DNA of 64,000 nt, taken from assembly GCF_001766415.1 (NCBI RefSeq), contig NZ_MKXO01000004.1, positions 62,001 to 126,000 of the forward strand. Direction: 5' to 3'. Position numbers and translations under genes: made by a program. Below the pieces are notes generated by a model that did no database searches, was not told the DNA's origin, and worked only from the letters and a program-made list of their open reading frames with translations. Numbering within the stretch: position 1 is the stretch's first letter; every line of letters starts with the position of its first letter. Source of the DNA: Exiguobacterium aurantiacum. GTDB taxonomy: Bacteria > Bacillota > Bacilli > Exiguobacteriales > Exiguobacteriaceae. Positions 41,406 to 52,411 of the stretch are shown here, piece by piece.

Positions 41406-42092
41406 ATGATCTCGATGCAAAAAGTTAGTAAAGTATATCCAAACGGTGTCGTCGCAGTCGACGACCTCGATTTGAAGATCGAAGACGGTGAATTTTTATA
41501 CGTCGTCGGACCATCCGGCGCCGGGAAATCGACGTTCATGAAAATGATTTATCGGGAGGAGAAGCCGTCGAACGGTCAACTGTTGATCGACGGGATCGAC
41601 GTCGGGAAATTAAAACACCGCCACGTCCCGAAACTACGCCGCCAGCTCGGCGTCATCTTCCAAGATTATAAGCTGCTCCCTTCATTAACAGTGTATGAGA
41701 ACGTCGCGTTCGCACTTGAAGTCGTTCAGGCCGACACGAATACGATGCGTAAGCAAGTCATGGACGTATTGAACCTCGTCGGACTTAAACATAAGGCGCG
41801 TAACTATCCGGACGAACTGTCAGGTGGCGAACAGCAACGTGTCTCGATCGCCCGCGCCATCGTCAACAAGCCGAAGCTCATCATCGCCGACGAGCCGACC
41901 GGTAACTTAGACCCGGATACGGCATGGGGCATCATGGAAGTATTCCAAGAGATCCATCGCCGCGGGGCGACAATCGTCATGGCGACACATAACCGTGACA
42001 TCGTCGATAAGATCCGTCATCGCGTCATCGCGATCGAAAACGGCAAAGTCGTCCGCGATGAAGAGAAAGGAGCATATGGCTATGATATTTAA
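41406..42092 (+). CDS. ftsE: FtsE, ATPase of the FtsEX complex
   Basis: 228-residue ABC ATPase. Walker A GPSGAGKST, signature LSGGEQQRVSIARAI, Walker B LIIADEPTGNLDP. With FtsX it controls cell-wall hydrolases (CwlO in B. subtilis) through a coiled-coil partner; the M23 protein two genes on is such a candidate. It overlaps ftsX by 11 nt. Confidence 0.97.
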   Translation: MISMQKVSKVYPNGVVAVDDLDLKIEDGEFLYVVGPSGAGKSTFMKMIYREEKPSNGQLLIDGIDVGKLKHRHVPKLRRQLGVIFQDYKLLPSLTVYENVAFALEVVQADTNTMRKQVMDVLNLVGLKHKARNYPDELSGGEQQRVSIARAIVNKPKLIIADEPTGNLDPDTAWGIMEVFQEIHRRGATIVMATHNRDIVDKIRHRVIAIENGKVVRDEEKGAYGYDI

Positions 42093-42984
42093 AAGTGGGC
42101 TACGCCATTTACGCGAAGGGTTCAAAGGGACGCTTCGCAACGGTTGGATGTCGTTTGCGGCCATCAGTGCCGTCACCATCACCTTGTTACTCGTCGGTAT
42201 TTTCGCCCTCGTCATGTTCAACGTCAACGAGATCTCAGAGAACGTCGAGAACGACGTCGAGATCCAAGTGTTCGTCACACGGACGGCGGAGGAAGCGAAC
42301 GTCGAGAAGCTAGGCGAGAACTTAGAACAGATCCCGGGCGTCGCCTCGGTGACGTTCAGCTCGAAAGAGGATGAACTCGAAAACTTCCGCAACCAGCTTG
42401 GGGAAGACGCCAACGCGTACGGTACGGTCGAGAAAGACAACCCGCTCCATGACCGCTATATCGTCAAAGCGGCAGACCCGCTCAACACGGAGACGGTCGC
42501 GGACGCAGTCCAGTCACTTGAAAACGTCGATAAGGTCACGTACGGTCAGGACTATATCGATAAGATGTTCGCCTTCTTCAACGGGATCCGCATCGGTGGA
42601 CTCGTGTTGATCGTCGGACTCACGCTCATGGCGATGTTCCTCATCTCGAACACGATCAAGATGACGATCTTCTCACGCCGTCGCGAAATCGAGATCATGC
42701 GTCTCGTCGGAGCGAAAAACAGCTTTATCCGCTGGCCGTTCTTCATCGAAGGTCTTCTCCTCGGTGTGCTCGGCGCGCTCATCCCGATCGCGGTCATTTA
42801 TTTCGGGTATGACGTCGCATATGGTGCTTTACAACCATCGCTAGATCAACTGAATAGTGATATATTTAAATTGATCGATCCATCGGTACTCACGACGCAA
42901 GTCTCGCTCGTCTTGCTTGCGCTCGGTGCGTTCATCGGGATCTGGGGATCGACGACATCGCTCGGTCGATTCTTAAAAGTTTAA
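42082..42984 (+). CDS. ftsX: FtsX, membrane subunit of FtsEX
   Basis: 300 residues with four membrane segments (about 23-45, 175-198, 225-250, 275-295). The large extracellular loop of about 130 residues lies after segment 1, where wall-hydrolase partners bind. It begins MIFKSGLRHLREGFKGTLRN as in Bacillus. ATG 42082 is 9 nt from AAAGGAG; ATG 42076 is too close. The frame continues upstream inside ftsE but is not real. Confidence 0.96.
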   Translation: MIFKSGLRHLREGFKGTLRNGWMSFAAISAVTITLLLVGIFALVMFNVNEISENVENDVEIQVFVTRTAEEANVEKLGENLEQIPGVASVTFSSKEDELENFRNQLGEDANAYGTVEKDNPLHDRYIVKAADPLNTETVADAVQSLENVDKVTYGQDYIDKMFAFFNGIRIGGLVLIVGLTLMAMFLISNTIKMTIFSRRREIEIMRLVGAKNSFIRWPFFIEGLLLGVLGALIPIAVIYFGYDVAYGALQPSLDQLNSDIFKLIDPSVLTTQVSLVLLALGAFIGIWGSTTSLGRFLKV

Positions 42985-43009
42985 TTTGAATATGGGGAGG
43001 AATTGGCGG

Positions 43010-44362
43010 ATGAAACGTTCGCTTGCGCTTGGATTAAGTTTGACGCTACTCGCCGCGCCGGTCATGGCGACGGAGAAAGAGACGTTGAAAGAACGACAAG
43101 ATCGTCTATCCAATCAATTGGAGCAGTCTAAAAAAGCGCAAGTCGAGACGGACGCCGAGCTCGAAGTCACCGAGGCACAGCGCGACGCGGTCTCAACCGA
43201 GATCCGCGCCGTCAATGAACGTCTCGAGGGCTTAAGTGAACAGATCGCCGTCCAGCAAGTCGAAGCGGACGCGGCACGCACCGAGCTCGAGGCGACCCGC
43301 CAACAACTCGCTGCCCAAGGGCAGTATCTTGAAGGCCAGAAGGCGCTCCTTAGTGAGCGTCTTCGTGTGCTTCAAATCCATGAGGACCGGTCTTATCTCC
43401 AAGTCGTATTCGAATCCCGCTCGTTCGGGGATTTCGTGACGCGGCTCATGACCGCACAGACGATCGCGGAGCAAGACCGGGACCTCATACATAGCTATAT
43501 GCATGAAGTCGAGCGCCTCGAGACGCTCGAGGCGACGCAACGGACACAGCTGTCGTTCGTCAAACAAAAAGAGCGCGAGCTCGTCGTCACGAAACAAGCG
43601 CTCGATCAAGCGGCCACAGAGAAACATGCGCTCCTCTCGGAACTGAACGAGCAGGTCGAACTGCTCGAGCTCGAACAGATGACCCGTGACGAAGAACAAG
43701 CGCTCATGAACGAACAGCGCCGCATCATCGCCAGTCAGCTCGACGCGATTGCGACGGCTGAACGGGAACAAGCGGAAGCCGAAGCCCGCGCGAAACAAGA
43801 GGCCGAGGCAAAAGCCGCCGCAGAAGCGCGAGCACGGGCCGAAGCAGCGGCACGAGCCGAAGCCACCGAACGAGCCGAAGCGAATCAAGAAACCGTGACA
43901 CCACAGGCACCGCCAGCAGCGGAACCGAAAACCGTCACGGCTCCGGTCAGTACGTTCTTGCGCCCGGTGTCGGGTTACGTGTCGAGCCGGTTCGGACCGC
44001 GTGAGAACCCGCTCACCGGGGCACCGGAATCACACCGCGGCATCGATATCGTCAACGCGACCGGCACACCGATCGTCTCGGCCGCCCCAGGCATCGTCAT
44101 CAAGGCGGCTGGAGCGACCGGTTACGGCAACGTCGTCTTCGTCTCGCACGTCGTGAGCGGACAAGTCTGGACGACCGTCTACGGTCATTTAGATTCGATC
44201 ACGGTAGCGGCCGGCCAGTCGATCGGGGCGGGCCAGACGGTCGGTACGCTCGGCAACACGGGCTGGTCGACGGGACCGCATCTCCACTTCGAGCTCCACC
44301 GTGGGGAATGGGCACCCGGGCAACCAAATGCGGTCGACCCGGGCCCTTATATCGGCTACTGA
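43010..44362 (+). CDS. Coiled-coil M23 (LytM) peptidase, FtsEX partner candidate
   Basis: 450 residues. A signal peptide (about 1-21), then a long coiled coil (about 24-250) and an A/E/R-rich linker (about 250-285), precede the M23 domain (about 320-445). Zinc ligands appear in HRGIDIV and GPHLHFEL. This layout is that of EnvC-like hydrolases or activators, which need FtsEX. Because all HxxxD and HxH residues are present, it may be an active DD-endopeptidase. ATG 43010 has GGGGAGG 9 nt upstream. It is cotranscribed with ftsEX. Confidence 0.9.
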   Translation: MKRSLALGLSLTLLAAPVMATEKETLKERQDRLSNQLEQSKKAQVETDAELEVTEAQRDAVSTEIRAVNERLEGLSEQIAVQQVEADAARTELEATRQQLAAQGQYLEGQKALLSERLRVLQIHEDRSYLQVVFESRSFGDFVTRLMTAQTIAEQDRDLIHSYMHEVERLETLEATQRTQLSFVKQKERELVVTKQALDQAATEKHALLSELNEQVELLELEQMTRDEEQALMNEQRRIIASQLDAIATAEREQAEAEARAKQEAEAKAAAEARARAEAAARAEATERAEANQETVTPQAPPAAEPKTVTAPVSTFLRPVSGYVSSRFGPRENPLTGAPESHRGIDIVNATGTPIVSAAPGIVIKAAGATGYGNVVFVSHVVSGQVWTTVYGHLDSITVAAGQSIGAGQTVGTLGNTGWSTGPHLHFELHRGEWAPGQPNAVDPGPYIGY

Positions 44363-44365
44363 CAG

Positions 44366-44404
44366 ACGGACGCGTCCCAAATATGTGGAACGCGTCCGTT
44401 TTTC
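44366..44404 (+). terminator. Terminator after the M23 gene
   Basis: ACGGACGCG (44366-44374) and CGCGTCCGT (44391-44399) pair over 9 bp; five T's follow. Confidence 0.8.
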
Positions 44405-44413
44405 TGAAGTTTT

Positions 44414-44422
44414 TGCTATACT
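44414..44422 (+). promoter_or_regulatory. Extended -10 promoter of ctpB
   Basis: TGCTATACT is a TGn-extended -10 (TATACT, 44417-44422) placed right after the M23 terminator. Confidence 0.6.
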
Positions 44423-44460
44423 GGATAAAAGACCGACAAAAAGAAATGAGGGACTTACCC

Positions 44461-45864
44461 GTGAAAAACACAACCGCAGGACTACTCGCCGGCGCGACGT
44501 TCGTGGCAGGGGCCGGTGCAGGCCTGGCGACGATGGCGTTCACCGATACGAGGTTACCGATCCAACCGAAAGCAGAAGGTTGGGACAAGGTCGAACAAGT
44601 CCGCAGCTTGATCGAGACGCACTCGCTAAAGGACATCTCGGAAGAAGACTTGTTGACCGGCGCCCTTGACGGCATGACGGCAGCGCTCGATGACCCGTAC
44701 TCTGACTTCCTCGACGCGGAAGAGACGTCACAGTTCACCGACTCGATCGAGTCGAGCTTTGAAGGAATCGGCGCGACTTTGGAGAAGAAAGGAGAAGACA
44801 TCTTGATCGTCGCTCCGATCAAAGGCGCACCAGCTGAAGCGGCAGGTCTTCGCCCAGGGGATATCATCACCGCGGTCGACGGCGAGTCGATCGAAGGGAT
44901 GGCCGTCGAAGAGGCGGTCCAGCTCATCCGTGGCGAAAAGGGAACTGTTGTCACGCTGACGATCCGTCGCGGCGGGCAAGAGGCCGATTATGAGATCACG
45001 CGGGATACGATCCCGATCGAGACGGTCTACTCGGAAGTGAAAGAGCAGGACGGCAAAAAGATCGGCTATCTCGAAGTGACCCAGTTCTCAGAGCCGACGG
45101 CCGATGAGTTTTTAGAGCAGCTCGAGACGCTCGAGAGCCAAAATATCGATAGCTTGATCATCGACGTCCGTGGCAACCCGGGTGGTCTACTCCCGGCCGT
45201 CATCGCGATGACCGAAGGGTTCGTCCCGACGGATAAGCCGGTCGTTCAAATCGAGAACGCCGACGGGGAACGTGAGGCCCAAAACGGACGCGCCCGTGAG
45301 GCGAAGCCGTACAAGCTGTTCGTCTTGACGAACGAAGGCTCGGCCTCGGCGTCCGAGATTTTGGCCGGTGCGCTCAAGGAAGGCGCCGGTGCGACGGTTG
45401 TCGGCAACACGACGTTCGGGAAAGGCGTCGTCCAGACGGCGTTCGACTTGGAAGACGGTAGCAACTTGAAGCTGACGACGAGCAAATGGCTCACACCGGA
45501 CGGCAATTGGATCAACGAGACGGGTATCGAGCCTGACGTTGAGGTCGATCAACCGGATTACTTCGGGGTCAACCGCATCCTCGCGGAAGAGGATTCGCTC
45601 AAAGTCGGGGACTACGGCGAGACGGTGTCGAACCTGCATACGGTGTTGACCGGGATCGGTTATGAGCCGGGCGGTCAGGCGGGTTACTTCGGTGACACGA
45701 TGGCACAGGCGGTCTCAGACTTCCAAGCCGACAACAACTTAACGGAGGACGGGGTCGTCAATGAAGCGACGGCGTCCGCGCTCGAGTCACGGTTGCTTGA
45801 AGTCATCCAAGACGAGGCGAACGATGCCCAGTTGAACCGGGCACTTGAAGAAGCCGCAAAATAA
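44461..45864 (+). CDS. ctpB: Carboxy-terminal processing protease (CtpB, S41)
   Basis: 467 residues. An N-terminal membrane anchor (about 4-25), a PDZ domain (about 90-170), the S41 protease and a C-terminal peptidoglycan-binding domain (about 380-445) follow in order. Catalytic serine is in NEGSASASEI and lysine in TTFGKGVVQ. In B. subtilis CtpB cleaves SpoIVFA during sporulation and also has vegetative paralogs. GTG 44461 is chosen because GAGGG is 8 nt upstream; ATG 44446 and longer frames reach into the terminator. Confidence 0.95.
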   Translation: MKNTTAGLLAGATFVAGAGAGLATMAFTDTRLPIQPKAEGWDKVEQVRSLIETHSLKDISEEDLLTGALDGMTAALDDPYSDFLDAEETSQFTDSIESSFEGIGATLEKKGEDILIVAPIKGAPAEAAGLRPGDIITAVDGESIEGMAVEEAVQLIRGEKGTVVTLTIRRGGQEADYEITRDTIPIETVYSEVKEQDGKKIGYLEVTQFSEPTADEFLEQLETLESQNIDSLIIDVRGNPGGLLPAVIAMTEGFVPTDKPVVQIENADGEREAQNGRAREAKPYKLFVLTNEGSASASEILAGALKEGAGATVVGNTTFGKGVVQTAFDLEDGSNLKLTTSKWLTPDGNWINETGIEPDVEVDQPDYFGVNRILAEEDSLKVGDYGETVSNLHTVLTGIGYEPGGQAGYFGDTMAQAVSDFQADNNLTEDGVVNEATASALESRLLEVIQDEANDAQLNRALEEAAK

Positions 45865-45889
45865 GGATTAGGGAAAGGATTGGACAAGT

Positions 45890-47041
45890 GTGGACGTTCT
45901 ACGAATGAGTTTTACCGCTTTGTTGACCTTGTTAGGTAGTCCGCTGCTCTGGGCGACGTTCGTCGCCCTCGCTTACATATCCATGACGCGCATTAAACGG
46001 GAGCGAAGCATGTTCCGGTCGCGCCGACGCTCGCCGAAGTCAGATTGGCGCCACTTTGTGTGGCCGAGTCTGTTGCTCGCGGTCCTCGGAACTGTAGCGA
46101 CCGTCTTGCTCGAGACGACGGTCAACTTCGAGTGGGTCGTCACGTTCACCGTCCTCTACGCCCTGATCGTCTTGACGATGCATCCGCGCTTCATGAGTCC
46201 GGCGTTTCCGTTCCTGATCATGCTCGTGGTCATCGGTCTGCGCGACGTTGTCCCGCTAGCCGAGCTCACGAATTGGGTCGACCGGCTCGCCGACGTCGAG
46301 TGGCCGGTGTATGCGCTCGTGTTCGGCATCGTCACGCTCGCCGAAGCGATCCTCCTACGTTGGAACGGGATCAAAGAGACGTCACCGACGCTCATCTTGT
46401 CGAAGCGTGGCCAGTTCATCGGCGGACACGTCGTCAAGCGGGTTTGGTTCTTTCCGCTCGTCGTCTTTTTACCGCCGTCGTTCGGGCTCGACTTCTCGGT
46501 GCCGGTCATCTTGCCGATCCCGATCGGGGTCAGCCTGCTGTCGACCGGGGCACTGCCGGGAACGCTGCTCGGCCGCTTGAGCCTGTATCGCGGTTTGCTC
46601 GCGGTGGTCGCGCTCGGCCTGTTCGCCGGGTCGTACGTCCTCGACGTCCCGTACGTCGCTTATGTGTTGATCGGTCTGTTCGTCTTGTACGAGCTCGCCT
46701 TGCAGCTCATCAAACGGGAGAATCGCGGCACGACACCAGTCTTCCTGAACGGGAACCGCGGGGCGGTCATCATCGATACGCTTCCAGGTTCGCCAGGGGA
46801 GACGATGCAGCTCATACCAGGTGAGTCAATCTACAAAGTGAACGGTACGGTCATCACCGGGGGGAGCAGCTTTTACGAGGCGCTTCAACTCCATAAGCCG
46901 TACATCAAGCTCGAAGTGCTCAACTTGAACGGGGATATCCGCTTCGTGCAACGGGCGATGTATGAGGCCGATCCGCACGAGCTCGGCATCTTGTTCGTCG
47001 GGGATCCGATGAGCCCGCGCTTGCGCTTACGGAAATTATAA
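45890..47041 (+). CDS. minJ: MinJ-like polytopic PDZ protein
   Basis: 383 residues with about eight membrane segments and a C-terminal PDZ domain (about 285-350; GAVIIDTLPGSPGETMQLIPGE region). In B. subtilis MinJ (YvjD), at the same locus after ctpB, links DivIVA to MinD and sets septum position. The identity here rests on architecture and synteny. GTG 45890 has AAAGGA 10 nt upstream. Confidence 0.75.
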   Translation: MDVLRMSFTALLTLLGSPLLWATFVALAYISMTRIKRERSMFRSRRRSPKSDWRHFVWPSLLLAVLGTVATVLLETTVNFEWVVTFTVLYALIVLTMHPRFMSPAFPFLIMLVVIGLRDVVPLAELTNWVDRLADVEWPVYALVFGIVTLAEAILLRWNGIKETSPTLILSKRGQFIGGHVVKRVWFFPLVVFLPPSFGLDFSVPVILPIPIGVSLLSTGALPGTLLGRLSLYRGLLAVVALGLFAGSYVLDVPYVAYVLIGLFVLYELALQLIKRENRGTTPVFLNGNRGAVIIDTLPGSPGETMQLIPGESIYKVNGTVITGGSSFYEALQLHKPYIKLEVLNLNGDIRFVQRAMYEADPHELGILFVGDPMSPRLRLRKL

Positions 47042-47067
47042 AAAGGAGCATCCGCGACGGATGCTCC
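47041..47067. terminator. Bidirectional terminator between minJ and glpK
   Basis: GGAGCATCCG (47045-47054) and CGGATGCTCC (47058-47067) pair exactly over 10 bp, loop CGA. The T-run is on the minus strand, so glpK is the better-terminated gene. Confidence 0.82.
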
Positions 47068-47078
47068 CTTGCTTGTGT

Positions 47079-48617
<1,539 letters not shown>

Positions 48618-48626
48618 TTAGGGTGA

Positions 48627-49334
48627 TTATGGGACGAGGATACCATAGAGCAGCGCGGCGATGACGGCGCCGATGATCGGGCCGACGACTGGGACCCATG
48701 AATAGGACCAGTCGGACGTCCCTTTATTTTTGATCGGGAGTATCGCATGCGCGATCCGCGGTCCGAGGTCACGGGCCGGGTTGATCGCATAACCGGTCGT
48801 GCCACCGAGCGAGAGACCGATCGAGACGACAAGGAGCGCGACGATGAGCGGGGTCAATCCGTCGGCGAACGAGTTGGCGCCGAACGAGAGTATAGCGAAG
48901 ACGAGGACGAACGTCCCGATGATCTCCGACACCAAGTTGAACGGGAGGTTCCGGATCGCTGGTATGGTCGAGAACGTCGCAAGCTTCGCGCCCTGGTCTT
49001 CGGTCACGTCGTAGTGCGGTTTGTAGTGCACGTAGACGAGACATGCCCCAATGAACGCCCCGATGAACTGGGCAAGGATGTACAGTGGCACATCTTCCCA
49101 AGGGAATGCCCCGCTCGTGGCGAGTCCGATCGTGACGGCCGGGTTGATGTGCGCGCCTCCGTAAATACCTGCAGCGTACACCCCGACCATAACGCCAAAG
49201 CCCCAACCGAACGTGATGACGATCCAGCCGCCGTTCTCGGCTTTCGAGTGGCGGAGGACGACGCCGGCGACGACACCGTTACCGAGTAAGATGAGTAGCA
49301 TCGTACCGATAATTTCGCTGACAAATGCTGACAT
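48627..49334 (-). CDS. glpF: Glycerol facilitator (aquaglyceroporin)
   Basis: 235-residue MIP channel with six membrane segments. The two NPA boxes are HINPAVTIG and AINPARDLGPR; the Asp after the second NPAR is characteristic of glycerol rather than water channels. ATG 49334 has GAAGGGAG 8 nt upstream; the ATG at 49355 lies in the leader. A cre-like site is 58 bp upstream. No GlpP or GlpD gene is in the window. Confidence 0.95.
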   Translation of the reverse strand: MSAFVSEIIGTMLLILLGNGVVAGVVLRHSKAENGGWIVITFGWGFGVMVGVYAAGIYGGAHINPAVTIGLATSGAFPWEDVPLYILAQFIGAFIGACLVYVHYKPHYDVTEDQGAKLATFSTIPAIRNLPFNLVSEIIGTFVLVFAILSFGANSFADGLTPLIVALLVVSIGLSLGGTTGYAINPARDLGPRIAHAILPIKNKGTSDWSYSWVPVVGPIIGAVIAALLYGILVP

Positions 49335-49391
49335 GTGATACTCCCTTCCTTCCATATTAGATTTGGCTTACCACTTTTCTATATCCCCTGA

Positions 49392-49407
49392 ATGAAAGCG
49401 CTTCGAA
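49392..49407 (-). promoter_or_regulatory. cre-like site before glpF
   Basis: On the minus strand TTCGAAGCGCTTTCAT matches the CcpA operator WTGNNARCGNWWWCAW at all but one position. It would give catabolite repression of glpFK. Confidence 0.6.
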
Positions 49408-49420
49408 ACCAAGATGTTGA

Positions 49421-49452
49421 AAAAAACCACTTCTCAACGAGAAAAGTGGTTC
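49421..49452 (-). terminator. Terminator overlapping the end of the TauE-type gene
   Basis: AAAACCACTTCTC and GAGAAAAGTGGTT-type arms flank AACGA; on the minus strand it ends in T's. It overlaps the last codons (stop at 49434-49436). Confidence 0.75.
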
Positions 49453-50291
49453 GGACTGGAAAATCGTTTGGAAAAATCGATGCTGATGCTGACGAGAAAG
49501 ACAGCAAGGATACTCAAGCTCGCATAAGACAACGGTGTCCACCATGTCGCCCCGAGGTCGAGCACGATCGAGGCGATGACAGCAAAGTAGAGCCAAGCGA
49601 GCCGTCTTGAAATCTCGTGGTCCCGATAACGATTCGTGAGCGCTGCGCCGAATGGGGCACCGATGAAAGCACCCGTCACCAAGGCGAGCGGGGCAACGTA
49701 ATCGAGCGACAGCGACGGCAAGTAACCGATGAGTCCGCCGAGCGAGATGAACAGGACGGCGGCGAGGCTCGTCCCGACGGCGCGGTGCGTCGAAAACCCG
49801 AGCCAACTCACGAGCAGCGGGACGATGATAAAACCGCCGCCGATGCCGAGGAGCGCCGACAAGAGTCCGGCGATCGCCCCGATGGAGAAACTTGCGACCA
49901 ATCCGGATTTTTTCCGTTTCGGCGGCTTCGATGTTTTCTTTAGAAGCGTAACGGCAAAATAAGAAAGGATAAGCAAATAGAACACATTCAGCAACCAGTC
50001 ATACGTCCCGGAGATCGAGAGTACGAGCCGGCTCGACAGCTGCGCGGTCACGGCACCGGCCAGACCGACCGTGAGGCCGGTCGACCAAGCCACGTTGCCG
50101 AGCGACGAGTGCTTCTTCGCCCCGGCCAGGCTCGTCCCGACGACGAACAAAAGTGACGTCGCGACCGCCTCGGCCGCCGAATATCCGTTGAACAAGAGCA
50201 CCGGGACGATGATGACACCGCCCCCGATGCCGAAGAAACCGGACAAGGCGCCGACGACCGCGCCGAGCGGGATAAAGAGAAGTGACCACAT
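49434..50291 (-). CDS. TauE/SafE-type anion permease
   Basis: 285 residues with about eight membrane segments in two repeats, each with a GIGGG-type loop (SGFFGIGGGVIIVPVL and LSALLGIGGGFIIVPLLV). The family exports or imports sulfite, sulfoacetate and similar anions; the substrate is unknown. The start at 50291 has GGTGGG 6 nt upstream; the start at 50327 is a longer alternative. Divergent from uvrB. Confidence 0.88.
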   Translation of the reverse strand: MWSLLFIPLGAVVGALSGFFGIGGGVIIVPVLLFNGYSAAEAVATSLLFVVGTSLAGAKKHSSLGNVAWSTGLTVGLAGAVTAQLSSRLVLSISGTYDWLLNVFYLLILSYFAVTLLKKTSKPPKRKKSGLVASFSIGAIAGLLSALLGIGGGFIIVPLLVSWLGFSTHRAVGTSLAAVLFISLGGLIGYLPSLSLDYVAPLALVTGAFIGAPFGAALTNRYRDHEISRRLAWLYFAVIASIVLDLGATWWTPLSYASLSILAVFLVSISIDFSKRFSSPNHFSR

Positions 50292-50434
50292 GATGACCCA
50301 CCCATTTCTGTTTAGATTCCTCCTCACTATAGCGAATCGGGGAGCGGTTTGGGAAGCGTCTCAGAAGCGAATATTTGTTCGTGTATGTGCTATAATCAAG
50401 TCAATATGCAAGGGACAGAAAGCGAGGAATATAC

Positions 50435-52411
50435 ATGGACAAGATCAAGCTTCCGTTCGAATTACATTCGGAATACAGTCCGGCCGGCGACCAGCCGGAG
50501 GCGATCCGCCAACTCATCGAAGGCGTCAATCGCGGCGACCGTTACCAGACGCTGCTCGGTGCGACCGGTACCGGGAAGACGTTCACCGTGTCGAACGTCA
50601 TCCAGGAAGTGAAGAAGCCGACGCTCGTCTTAGCTCACAACAAGACGCTCGCCGGCCAGCTCTATTCCGAGTTCAAAGAGTTTTTCCCGAACAACGCCGT
50701 CGAATATTTCGTCAGTTACTACGACTACTATCAACCGGAGGCGTACGTGCCGTCGACCGACACGTTCATCGAGAAGGATGCCTCGATCAACGACGAGATC
50801 GACAAGCTCCGTCACTCGGCGACGTCGTCCTTGTTCGAGCGGGACGACGTCATCATCGTCGCATCCGTGTCATGTATATACGGCCTCGGTAACCCGGAAG
50901 AATATAACAGTCTCGTCTTGAGTCTCCGCGTCGGCAAAGAGATGGGGCGCGACCAGATGCTCCGCAAACTGATCGACATCCAATATGAACGGAACGACAT
51001 CGATTTCCAGCGCGGGCGCTTCCGTGTCCGCGGCGACGTCGTCGAGATCTTCCCAGCGTCACGCGACGAGCAGTGCTTGCGCGTCGAATTCTTCGGTGAC
51101 GAGATCGACCGCATCCGCGAGATGAACCCGCTCACCGGCGAGATCATCGCCGACCGTGAACACGTCTCAATCTTCCCGGCATCCCACTTCGTCACCCGCG
51201 ACGAGAAGCTGCAAAAGGCGATCGTCAACATCGAGGCCGAGCTCGAGCAACAGCTTGAGAAGTTCCGCGAAGAAGGCAAATTGCTCGAAGCGCAACGTCT
51301 CGAGCAGCGGACGAACTACGACCTCGAGATGATGCGCGAGATGGGCTACTGTTCAGGCATCGAGAACTATTCACGCCATCTGAACTTGACGGAAGAAGGG
51401 GCGACGCCGTACACGCTCATCGACTACTTCCCGAAAGACTTCTTGCTCATCGCCGACGAGTCACACGTGACATTGCCGCAAGTCCGCGGGATGTTCAACG
51501 GCGACCAGGCGCGCAAACAAATGCTCGTCGACCACGGTTTCCGTCTACCATCGGCCAAGGACAACCGTCCACTCAAGTTCGAGGAGTTCGAGAAGAAGTT
51601 GTCGCAAGCGATTTTCATCTCGGCGACACCGGGCCCGTACGAGCTCGAGCATACACCAAACATGATCGAGCAGATCATCCGGCCGACGGGACTACTCGAC
51701 CCGACGATCGAGATCCACCCGATCAAAGGACAGATCGACTACTTGATGGACCAGATCCGCGACCGCATCAAACAGGACGAACGCGTCCTCGTGACGACGC
51801 TCACGAAGAAGATGGCCGAAGACTTGTCGGACTATCTCCGTGAAGCGGGCATCAAGGTCAACTATATGCACTCCGAGATCAAGACGCTCGAACGGATCGA
51901 GATCATCCGTGACCTGCGACTCGGTAAATACGACGTCCTCGTCGGGATCAACTTGCTGCGAGAAGGGCTCGATATCCCGGAAGTGAGTCTCGTCACGATC
52001 CTCGACGCCGACAAGGAAGGGTTCCTTCGTTCTGACCGGTCACTCATCCAGACGATCGGACGGGCGGCGCGTAACTCGAACGGCCACGTCATCCTGTTCG
52101 CCGACAAGATGACCGATTCAATGAAACGGGCGATCGGGGAGACCGACCGCCGTCGGACGATCCAGCAAGAATACAATGAAGAGCACGGCGTCACGCCGCA
52201 GACGATCCGCAAAGAAGTGCGCGGCGTCATTCGCGCGACCGTCGCTGCCGAAGAAGAAGTGCTCGAGTCGCTCAGCTCGATGAATCAAGACGAGCGCGAG
52301 GCGGCGATCGGCAAACTAGAAGAAGAAATGAAACAAGCGGCCCGCGACCTTCAGTTCGAGCGGGCGGCCGAATTGCGTGACTTAATCTTGGAGTTGAAGG
52401 TAGGGAATTAA
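50435..52411 (+). CDS. uvrB: UvrB, excision nuclease subunit B
   Basis: 658 residues. Damage-verifying helicase of nucleotide excision repair. Walker A GATGTGKT (43-50 region), the beta-hairpin region [29 protein letters not shown], and the C-terminal UVR motif (about 622-655; [13 protein letters not shown]) that binds UvrC. uvrA begins at the next base after the stop codon. SOS boxes upstream were not recognised with confidence. Confidence 0.98.
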   Translation: MDKIKLPFELHSEYSPAGDQPEAIRQLIEGVNRGDRYQTLLGATGTGKTFTVSNVIQEVKKPTLVLAHNKTLAGQLYSEFKEFFPNNAVEYFVSYYDYYQPEAYVPSTDTFIEKDASINDEIDKLRHSATSSLFERDDVIIVASVSCIYGLGNPEEYNSLVLSLRVGKEMGRDQMLRKLIDIQYERNDIDFQRGRFRVRGDVVEIFPASRDEQCLRVEFFGDEIDRIREMNPLTGEIIADREHVSIFPASHFVTRDEKLQKAIVNIEAELEQQLEKFREEGKLLEAQRLEQRTNYDLEMMREMGYCSGIENYSRHLNLTEEGATPYTLIDYFPKDFLLIADESHVTLPQVRGMFNGDQARKQMLVDHGFRLPSAKDNRPLKFEEFEKKLSQAIFISATPGPYELEHTPNMIEQIIRPTGLLDPTIEIHPIKGQIDYLMDQIRDRIKQDERVLVTTLTKKMAEDLSDYLREAGIKVNYMHSEIKTLERIEIIRDLRLGKYDVLVGINLLREGLDIPEVSLVTILDADKEGFLRSDRSLIQTIGRAARNSNGHVILFADKMTDSMKRAIGETDRRRTIQQEYNEEHGVTPQTIRKEVRGVIRATVAAEEEVLESLSSMNQDEREAAIGKLEEEMKQAARDLQFERAAELRDLILELKVGN

